Assembly (NCBI GenBank): GCA_014208095.1
Contig: JACHMT010000001.1
Span: 2,728,001-2,792,000 of the forward strand
Length of the DNA: 64,000 nucleotides
Direction of reading: 5' to 3'
DNA from: Actinospineispora eucalypti
Lineage (GTDB): Bacteria > Actinomycetota > Actinomycetes > Mycobacteriales > Pseudonocardiaceae
The notes beneath the pieces were generated by a model, which saw only the letters and a program-made list of their open reading frames with translations, did not search any database and had not been told where the DNA came from. Both the position numbers and the translations under genes were made by a program. Of this stretch, positions 58,246 to 64,000 are shown piece after piece (positions within the stretch are counted from its first letter, which is position 1; each line of letters opens with the position of its first letter).

Positions 58246-59085
58246 ATGGGCAATAACCAGCCACGCCGCAAGCTAGGGGCGCTGTCGTCGCGGGTTGCCG
58301 TCGTCGTGGGTATCGCGGCGACCACCGGGATCGGGCTGGCCATCCCGGCGTTCGCGCAACCGGCGCCACCGGCCGGACCGGCGAAGGTCGAGGGCACCCC
58401 GTGCACCACGGCCGCGCGCGCCTGTGTCGATCTCGGGCACCAGAAGGCCTGGCTGATCGGCAAGGACGGCAAGGTGATCCGCGGCCCGGTGACGATCACC
58501 GGTGGCGGCCCCGGCAAGGAGACCCCACCCGGCACCTTCAAGGTGCTGTGGAAGGACAAGACCCACAAGAGCAACGAGTCCCGGCTGCCCAACGGCCAGC
58601 CGGCGCCGATGCCGTTCTCGGTGTTCTTCGCGCCCGGCGGCATCGCCTTCCACGGCGGCAGCCTGGAGCGCGCCTCGGCCGGCTGCATCCACCTGGACGA
58701 CGCCGACGCCGAGTTCTGGTACAACACGCTGCAGCTGAAGGACGAGGTGCAGGTGCACCTCGGTGGCGAGGACTCGGACGACGGCGGCGACGGGGACGAC
58801 AACGAGGGCGACGACGACCGCAAGGAGTCGAGTGCCCCCGCCCGGCCGCAGGCCGGCGACGGCCAGCCCAAGCCGAGCGCGGAGGCCCGCGCCCAGCAGA
58901 GCCCGCCGTCCGGCGCGAACCAGCCCCGGCCGAACGCGGCGGCGGCCCCCAAGCCGAACCCGCAGCCCAACGCGCAGCCGGCCAACGCCCAGCCCAAGCC
59001 CCAGGCCGAGCGCCAGCCTCAGCGCGAGCCCGAACCGACCAAGACCCCCCTCCTGGGCCGCCTGACCGACCCCAAGGAGAACTAG
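58246..59085 (+). CDS. Secreted L,D-transpeptidase (YkuD domain) with Pro/Ala-rich tail
   Basis: A 279-residue protein. It has an N-terminal signal (about 1-37, VAVVVGIAATTGIGLAIPAFA), a YkuD domain (about 50-165) with the catalytic motif FHGGSLERASAGCIHL including the cysteine and histidine, and a long acidic then Pro/Ala/Gln/Asn-rich tail (about 170-279). The enzyme would make 3-3 cross-links or attach proteins to peptidoglycan. GAGGGGAC precedes the ATG. The tail could bind the wall. No operon partner. Confidence 0.88.
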   Translation: MGNNQPRRKLGALSSRVAVVVGIAATTGIGLAIPAFAQPAPPAGPAKVEGTPCTTAARACVDLGHQKAWLIGKDGKVIRGPVTITGGGPGKETPPGTFKVLWKDKTHKSNESRLPNGQPAPMPFSVFFAPGGIAFHGGSLERASAGCIHLDDADAEFWYNTLQLKDEVQVHLGGEDSDDGGDGDDNEGDDDRKESSAPARPQAGDGQPKPSAEARAQQSPPSGANQPRPNAAAAPKPNPQPNAQPANAQPKPQAERQPQREPEPTKTPLLGRLTDPKEN

Positions 59086-59463
59086 CGCCGAACGCGCTCG
59101 CCGAGCCGCGCGCCCAGTTTGGCGTTTGCGGAATGCCGTCGGCGGGACTGGTTGCCCGAGCGCTGGCGACGTCCCGGACCAGGGCAAGGGCGGCGGTGAG
59201 CGCAGTACCAAGGACATTCAGCGCCACCTTCTCAAACTGGCGCGCCTGGTGTGCCCTGGTCCGTTCAACCTCGCGCTATCTGAGAGCGCATCTTGAGCGG
59301 TGCTCGACGTTTGCGGGCAGAGCAGGGCGACGATTTGCGGTGTTGATCGTCGCGGGCACGCGGAGGCCGTGGTCCCGTCGGCGTTGCAACATTCGTCCCT
59401 CCGGCCGCGCGAGGGGAACACCACGGGATTCGATCTTGCCCCAACCCCCGGCCATGGCCGGTT

Positions 59464-59583
59464 TCATGGTCATGTCGCAACTAGAGACGTTTCCGGACGT
59501 CAAAGGGTCTCTCACCGCTACGTGACCATGAAGCGCCTCCCGGCGACCAAACGCAACGAGCGGCACCCAAGTCGCGGCAGATG
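59464..59583. repeat. Partial inverted-arm element, copy D
   Basis: The hairpin TTCATGGTCATGT.../...CGTGACCATGAA (59464-59533, imperfect) is followed by ACGCAACGAGCGGCACCCAA (about 59551-59570), which matches the right arms of copies B and C. The matching left arm is not found, so this copy seems truncated. Confidence 0.6.
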
Positions 59584-59707
59584 GGCATGGCGCTGGTGTG
59601 GCGCTCGCGGGTCGTATGAGAATGGCCCCGCTGGCCCCGCTGGCCGCGTTGGTCGTGTCCACGCCTGTCTGGGCCGGTTGTCTGGGCTTGGCCTCGGGTG
59701 CCGGTGG

Positions 59708-59768
59708 GATCGTTGTTTGTGGCGGTTGGGCCGCGATATTCGAGGCTGGAGCGCCACGGCTGGCGATC
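59708..59768. repeat. 61-bp GATC-bounded palindrome, copy 3
   Basis: GATCGTTGTTTGTGGCGGT (59708-59726) against the reverse complement of 59750-59768. It has the same 61-bp span as copies 1 and 2 and a shared GGGCCGCGATATTCGAGG-type centre. Confidence 0.75.
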
Positions 59769-59917
59769 AAGCCGGGGTCAGGGCGGCGAACGCCGGCCCG
59801 GGCGACCTTGAGGAGTCAGATCTGCCGCACCAGGCCCATGTGCCCCGTCCGTACCTGTTCGCGTCTCAGTCGGGCGTCCACGCCGTAGCCGAACCGGCAC
59901 CGCGCCGAACCGTCGGT

Positions 59918-62026
59918 TCAGCGATGCGTCGGGAGGACGGCGCGGACGGTGGTGCCTTGGCCGACGCGGCTCTGCACGTCGACCGTGCCGCCGTGGGTGG
60001 CCGCGCGTTCGGCCATGGACTGCATGCCGATGTGGCCGGGGCGCGGGCTGCTCGCCTCGAACCCGACGCCGTCGTCCACGATCTCCAGCTCGACCTTGCC
60101 GTCCGTCAGGGCGAGCCGCAGCGCCACCTGGCCGGCCTGGGCGTGCTTCACCGCGTTGTGCAGCGCCTCCTGGGCGATCCGGTAGAGCGTCTCCTTGAGC
60201 CGCAGCGGGATGTCCGGCTCGCCGCCGAGGTCGGCCTGGACCACCAGCTGGTGGCGCGCGCGGAGCACGTCGGCCCGCTTGTCCAGCGCCGCGATCAGCC
60301 CCTCGGTGGCCAGGGACTCGGGGCGCAGCTCGAAGATCAGCGAACGCATCTCCGCCATGGCCACCTCGGCCAGGGAGAGCACGTAGTCCAGCGGTTCGGT
60401 CAGCTGGTCCGGGCGCTGCTCGGACAGGGTGCGCGCGGTGCGGGCGCCCAGCGCGATGCCGTACAGCGCCTGGGAGACCGAGTCGTGCAGCTCGCGGGCC
60501 AGCCGCTGGCGCTCCTCCATGCCGGCCCGGCCCTGCGCCTCCACCAGCAGCCGGGCGTTGCGGGCCGCCACGGCGGCCTGGTCGGCCGCCGCGCGCAGGA
60601 AGGTGAGGTCGTCGGGGGAGGGCTCGGCGCCGGCCGGGTAGTAGGCGTTCACTGTGCCCATCCGGTGCCCCTGGGACTGCACCGGGACGATCGCCACGGT
60701 GTCCCAGGCCGCCCCCGCCACCAGCTCGCGCATCGGCTCCAGGCCGGGGGTGGCGTACACGTGCAGCGGCGCGTTGCGCACGATCATCGGCTCGTCGGCG
60801 AAGTACTTGGTGCGGTGGTTCAGGCCGCCGTCCTCCCGCCAGCACTTCTCCAGGGTCTCCACGTAGCCGGCGGGAAGGCCCAGCTCCGCGTACACGCGCA
60901 GCGCGTCGTCCTCCGGGTCGATCAGGTAAGCGGAGGACGCGATCGCCGGGGTGGCCGCAACCACCTGCTGGAGGATGACGTCCAGGATGTCCGGCAGCGC
61001 CTGGTTCAGGGTGAGCCCGGCGGCGATGGTGGACAGCGAGGAGACCCGCTTCTCCAGCAGCTCGAAGGCCTGCGCCCGCTCGGTGTCGTCCCGGACCACG
61101 CCCAGGATGTGCGGCCGGCCCTGGAAGTTGAACGCCGAGCCGTGGATCTGGATGGGGAACGTGGTGCCGTCCTTGCGCACCGCCACGGACTCCATCCGCG
61201 GCTGCTCGCCGGCCATCACGTCGGCGGTGTACCGGTCCCTGGCCTCGCGGTGGCTGGGGTGGGTCCAGGTGCTCGCCGGCTTGTTGCGCAGCTCGTCGGG
61301 CCGGTAGCCGTGCATCCGGTAGAACGCCGGGTTGGCCCGGACCAGGTTGCCGTCCAGGTCGGTGATCACCAGGCCGTCGCCGGTGGCCTCGAAGATCTGC
61401 CGGTACCGGGCCTGCTGCTCGCGGGACTCGTCCTCGGCGCGCTGGCGGCGGACGGCGGCGCTGAGCGTGCTCGCCGCCGCGCGCAGCGCCTCGATCTCGG
61501 TGGTCGACCAGGTGCGGTCCCGGGTGCACTCGTCGAACCCGACCAGCCCCCACCAGCGCTGGTCCACGAAGATCGGCACCAATACCAGCGAGCGCACGCC
61601 CCGGGCCAGGGAGAACGCCCGCTCGCCCTCGGGCAGGTCGCCGACGTTTCCGGCCACCGCCTCGCCGGCAGCCAGGCGCAGCGACAGCTCGCGGAACTCG
61701 GTCTGCTCGGCGGACAGCGGGACCGCGCCGTCCATCCGCTGCCCGGCGACCCCGGGGGCGGTCCACTCGTGCGACTGGGCGGTCCACAGCGCGCCGTCCG
61801 CGCCCCGGAAGTTCTCGAAGATGTACACCCGGCTCACCGCCGCCGCGCTGCCCAGCCGGGCCAGCACGTCGTGGATGTGCACCCGCCACGAGGAGTGCGA
61901 CTCGAGGAACCGCTGCGCCGCGTGCCGGACCGCCTCCAGGATGGCGTCCCGGCGCAGCAGCTCCGCCTCCAGCCGCTCGGGACCGCAGTCGCCGGTCTGC
62001 CCCGTGCGCTGCTCCAGCGTGCTCAT
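59918..62026 (-). CDS. Sensor histidine kinase, GAF-PAS-GAF, NarL/NarX group
   Basis: A 702-residue soluble sensor kinase. Domains in order: GAF (about 40-190), PAS (about 207-320, YRQIFEATGDGLVITDLDGNLVRANPAFYRMHGY), second GAF (about 335-490), HisKA_3 with the phospho-histidine in ERQRLARELHDSVSQALYG, and HATPase_c with an N-box ALHNAVKHAQAG and GVGF. No membrane helices, so it senses a cytosolic ligand or redox state. It overlaps the NarL-type response regulator gene by ATGA, so the pair is a two-component system. The signal is not known. Confidence 0.93.
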   Translation of the reverse strand: MSTLEQRTGQTGDCGPERLEAELLRRDAILEAVRHAAQRFLESHSSWRVHIHDVLARLGSAAAVSRVYIFENFRGADGALWTAQSHEWTAPGVAGQRMDGAVPLSAEQTEFRELSLRLAAGEAVAGNVGDLPEGERAFSLARGVRSLVLVPIFVDQRWWGLVGFDECTRDRTWSTTEIEALRAAASTLSAAVRRQRAEDESREQQARYRQIFEATGDGLVITDLDGNLVRANPAFYRMHGYRPDELRNKPASTWTHPSHREARDRYTADVMAGEQPRMESVAVRKDGTTFPIQIHGSAFNFQGRPHILGVVRDDTERAQAFELLEKRVSSLSTIAAGLTLNQALPDILDVILQQVVAATPAIASSAYLIDPEDDALRVYAELGLPAGYVETLEKCWREDGGLNHRTKYFADEPMIVRNAPLHVYATPGLEPMRELVAGAAWDTVAIVPVQSQGHRMGTVNAYYPAGAEPSPDDLTFLRAAADQAAVAARNARLLVEAQGRAGMEERQRLARELHDSVSQALYGIALGARTARTLSEQRPDQLTEPLDYVLSLAEVAMAEMRSLIFELRPESLATEGLIAALDKRADVLRARHQLVVQADLGGEPDIPLRLKETLYRIAQEALHNAVKHAQAGQVALRLALTDGKVELEIVDDGVGFEASSPRPGHIGMQSMAERAATHGGTVDVQSRVGQGTTVRAVLPTHR

Positions 62027-62679
62027 GGCCGCTTGCTCAGCTCGTCCTCGGCCACCAGGCCGACGCGCACCGCGTACAGCGCGGCCTGGGTGCGGCTCTG
62101 CAGGCCCAGCTTCACCAGGACGTGGCTGACGTGGGTCTTCACCGTGCGCTCGCCGATGCTCAGCGCCCGGCCGATCTGCCGGTTGGTCAACCCGGTGGCC
62201 AGCGCGCGGAGCACCTCGGTCTCCCGGCCGGTGAGTGCCTCCGGGCTCTCCGGTGCGCGGACCTCGCGGACCAGCCGGGCGGCGGCCTCGGGGGCCAGCT
62301 GCACCTGTCCGCGCGCGGCCGCCTTGATCGCGATGCAGAGCTGCTCGGCCTGGGTGTCCTTGAGCAGGTAGCCCACCGCGCCGGCCTGTACCGCGCCGAC
62401 CACGGAGGCGTCCTCGAGCACGCTGGTCAGGGCCAGTACCTCGGTGTCCGGCAGCTCGCGGCGGATGCGCTGGGTGGCGGTGATGCCGTCGGTGCCGGGC
62501 ATCAGCAGGTCCATCAGCACCACGTCCGGGGTCAGCTGGTGGGCCAGGGAGATCGCCTCGGCACCGTTCACCGCCTCGCCGACCACCTCCAGCTCGGGAT
62601 CCAGCCGAAGGAACATGCGCAGGCCTTGCCGGACCACCGCGTGGTCGTCGGCGATGAGCACTCGGACGGACACCGTCAT
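62023..62679 (-). CDS. NarL/LuxR-type response regulator
   Basis: A 218-residue regulator. The receiver domain (about 1-125) has VLIADDHAVVRQGLR, the phospho-acceptor aspartate in DVVLMDLLMPGTDG, and LLKDTQAEQL with the lysine. The C-terminal LuxR HTH is LTGRETEVLRALATGLTNRQIGRALSIGERTVKTHVSHVLVKLG. It is cognate to the overlapping GAF-PAS-GAF kinase. Targets are not evident. Confidence 0.94.
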   Translation of the reverse strand: MTVSVRVLIADDHAVVRQGLRMFLRLDPELEVVGEAVNGAEAISLAHQLTPDVVLMDLLMPGTDGITATQRIRRELPDTEVLALTSVLEDASVVGAVQAGAVGYLLKDTQAEQLCIAIKAAARGQVQLAPEAAARLVREVRAPESPEALTGRETEVLRALATGLTNRQIGRALSIGERTVKTHVSHVLVKLGLQSRTQAALYAVRVGLVAEDELSKRP

Positions 62680-62777
62680 CTCCGTCTCATGGCGGAGGCG
62701 GGGTCGGCCGAAGGCCGCCGGACGATCAGTCCGTTGCCTGGCGCGCGGCGGGCCATCGCCTGGTTCAGTGTGACACC

Positions 62778-63203
62778 GTGGGGACTCGCGAGAAGATTCG
62801 CTTGCTGCTGGTCGACGACCAGCCCCAGGTCCTGCGGGGCCTGCGGATGTGGCTCGGCCTGGAGGCGGACTTCGACGTGGTCGGCTCGGCCACGCAGAGC
62901 CTCGGCCTCGGCGAGCTGATCGACCAGCTGAGGCCGGACGTCGTGCTGATGGACATCGAGATGCCCGGGGCGGACGGCATCGCGGTCACCGCCGGGCTGT
63001 GCGAACGCCGGCCGGCGCTGCGCGTGGTGATGCTGAGCATGCACGACGACCCGGCGACCAGGGCCAGGGCCGAGGTGGCCGGTGCGGCCGCCTTCGTGGC
63101 CAAGCACGAGGCGCAGTCGGTGCTGCCCGGCACCATTCGCTCGGTGGCGGAACGCGGCGGTCGCGCGGCCTGTGGCGGGTGTGCACGAGAGGGAGCCGTG
63201 TGA
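62778..63203 (+). CDS. Stand-alone response-regulator receiver domain
   Basis: A 141-residue receiver: LLLVDDQPQVLRGLRMWLGLEADFDVV, the aspartate in DVVLMDIEMPGADG, VMLSMHDDP and the lysine in AFVAKHEAQ. No output domain follows; the protein ends GRAACGGCAREGAV, with two cysteines in CGGC. It is divergent from the NarL-type regulator (98-bp gap) and resembles its receiver, so it may act as a phosphate sink, or be a NarL-type regulator that lost its HTH. GTG start. Confidence 0.82.
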   Translation: MGTREKIRLLLVDDQPQVLRGLRMWLGLEADFDVVGSATQSLGLGELIDQLRPDVVLMDIEMPGADGIAVTAGLCERRPALRVVMLSMHDDPATRARAEVAGAAAFVAKHEAQSVLPGTIRSVAERGGRAACGGCAREGAV

Positions 63204-63268
63204 CGGCCGCCGGCCCCACCTGGCCCGCGATGCCGTTGCGGGTGCCGGGTGGGGCACAGCGGTAGAGC

Positions 63269-64000
63269 TCACTTCTTGTGGATGTGCACGGTGATGTTCA
63301 TGCCGGGGGCAACGGCGGCGCCGCCGGTGTCCAGCAGCAGGATCTTGACCGGGATCACCTGGGTGACCTTCTGGAAGTTGCCGGTGCTGTTGGACTCGGG
63401 GAACAGCGAGAACTGGTCGGCCGCCGCTCCCTGGATCTCCTGCACCACGCCGGTGACCTTGGCGCCCGAGAACGCGTCGACATCGATGTCCACCAGCGCG
63501 CCGACCTGCACGTCGCCGACGTCGGTCTCGTCCACCCGGGCGGTGGCGAAGATCTTGCTGAAGTCGTAGGCGGTGGCCAGCTGTGAGCCGCCGTTGACGT
63601 ACGAGCCCTCGATGCCGTTGTTCACCGCGACCGTGCCGTCACCGGGCGACTTGATCACCCGCTGCGGCTGGGCGAAGCTGCCCAACGCCTCGATCCGGCC
63701 GAGCACCTGGTCCTTCTTGACCTCGGTGCCCTGGGTGACCCGCCAGTTGACCAGCGTTCCCGTGGTCGGCGCGTTGATCTGGATCTTGTCGCCGTCGATC
63801 TGGGCGTTGTCCGTGGTGACGAAGTTGCGCGAGTACAGGAAGTAGGCGCCACCGAAGCCGAGGGCGGCCAGCAGGGCCAGCGCCCCGATGATGCTCAGCG
63901 CGATCCGGGTGGACCGCTTCATCTGCTTCTTCCCGGTGTCGGCCGGCTCCGGGCCGGCGGCGGGCGCTACCCCGTTGTCCTCGGCCTTGCTCTCGGTCGC
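63269..64000 (-). CDS. HlyD-family efflux adaptor, partial
   Basis: The frame is open to the end of the window (at least 243 residues), so the gene is cut. An ATG at 63922 exists, but the upstream in-frame sequence (DNGVAPAAGPEPADTGKKQ) looks like a cytoplasmic N-terminal tail. The protein has a membrane anchor (IALSIIGALALLAALGFGGAYFLYS), then the HlyD barrel-sandwich motif TTDNAQIDGDKIQINAPTTGTLVNWRVTQGTEVKKDQVLGRIE. It is the periplasm-side linker of an MFS or ABC exporter (EmrA-like), probably encoded upstream. Confidence 0.87.
   Translation of the reverse strand, partial: ATESKAEDNGVAPAAGPEPADTGKKQMKRSTRIALSIIGALALLAALGFGGAYFLYSRNFVTTDNAQIDGDKIQINAPTTGTLVNWRVTQGTEVKKDQVLGRIEALGSFAQPQRVIKSPGDGTVAVNNGIEGSYVNGGSQLATAYDFSKIFATARVDETDVGDVQVGALVDIDVDAFSGAKVTGVVQEIQGAAADQFSLFPESNSTGNFQKVTQVIPVKILLLDTGGAAVAPGMNITVHIHKK

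Larger units (their letters stand above)
59086..59917. repeat. Non-coding region with palindromic elements
   Basis: About 830 bases between the L,D-transpeptidase and the sensor kinase. Visible elements are CGCCCAGTTTGGCG at 59111-59124 (inverted form of the 6845-6870 hairpin core), a hairpin around TTCATGGTCATGT (59464-59533), a single element arm (59549-59583) and the third 61-bp palindrome (59708-59768). 59130-59460 shows nothing identifiable. Confidence 0.72.

Noticed and set aside
59300..62371. A 1023-codon open frame on the plus strand over the sensor kinase.
   Set aside because: It is antisense to a well-conserved histidine kinase and has no domain.

Overview
The window is high-GC actinobacterial chromosome. 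Gene content and order suggest a member of the Pseudonocardiales or a close relative. It keeps, in order and orientation, a long conserved block known from Mycobacterium tuberculosis Rv1460-Rv1488: sufR-B-D-C-S-U-sufT, an ABC-F ATPase with its tiny HTH partner, acnR, acn, a RipA-type NlpC/P60 hydrolase, moxR-DUF58-VWA, fabG, inhA, coproporphyrin ferrochelatase, an Rv1486c-like gene, nfeD and an SPFH protein. Lineage-specific genes are inserted at several points. The family and synteny statements rest on recalled knowledge; no search was run.

Layout. 1-6052: Fe-S assembly (suf) operon, closed by a strong terminator. 6127-6803: whiB7 with a long structured leader. 6882-10444 (minus): SDR, lycopene cyclase, UspA and a class III adenylate cyclase. 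10587-16947: ABC-F, HTH peptide, small membrane protein, ABC exporter and an NYN/LOTUS protein. 16998-22159: acnR, then egtABCD (ergothioneine). 22169-25723 (minus): vapC, vapB, acn, with an AcnR-type operator upstream of acn. 25992-32970: cell-wall hydrolase, MoxR system, fabG/inhA, ferrochelatase. 32967-38185: SfnG-type monooxygenase with a leader peptide, DinB, Rv1486c-like, DUF3097, nfeD, SPFH. 38190-42884: mannitol-type dehydrogenase, a membrane protein, a paired acyl-CoA dehydrogenase. 42983-47806: three related secreted SGNH hydrolases around a secreted lipase. 48334-50093: dehydratase and exonuclease III. 50257-56066: a divergent sulfur island (two flavin monooxygenases with a leader peptide; GNAT plus polar amino-acid ABC transporter, with a frameshifted binding protein). 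56532-64000: Ca2+/H+ antiporter, L,D-transpeptidase, two-component system, lone receiver, HlyD-family protein cut by the window end.

Sulfur and redox chemistry is a theme: Suf cluster assembly, ergothioneine synthesis, organosulfur monooxygenases and probable sulfur amino-acid uptake. Two of these operons carry short leader peptides of the actinobacterial RR-x-(V/I)-D type.

The most unusual structure is in the intergenic DNA. There are 22-bp repeat arrays with the same 4-forward/3-reverse design between convergent genes, some supplying the stop codons. A 61-bp GATC-bounded palindrome occurs three times at exactly the same span. Larger elements with about 55-bp inverted arms surround a central hairpin. 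These look like dispersed repeat families of this genome and are the best candidates for something undescribed.
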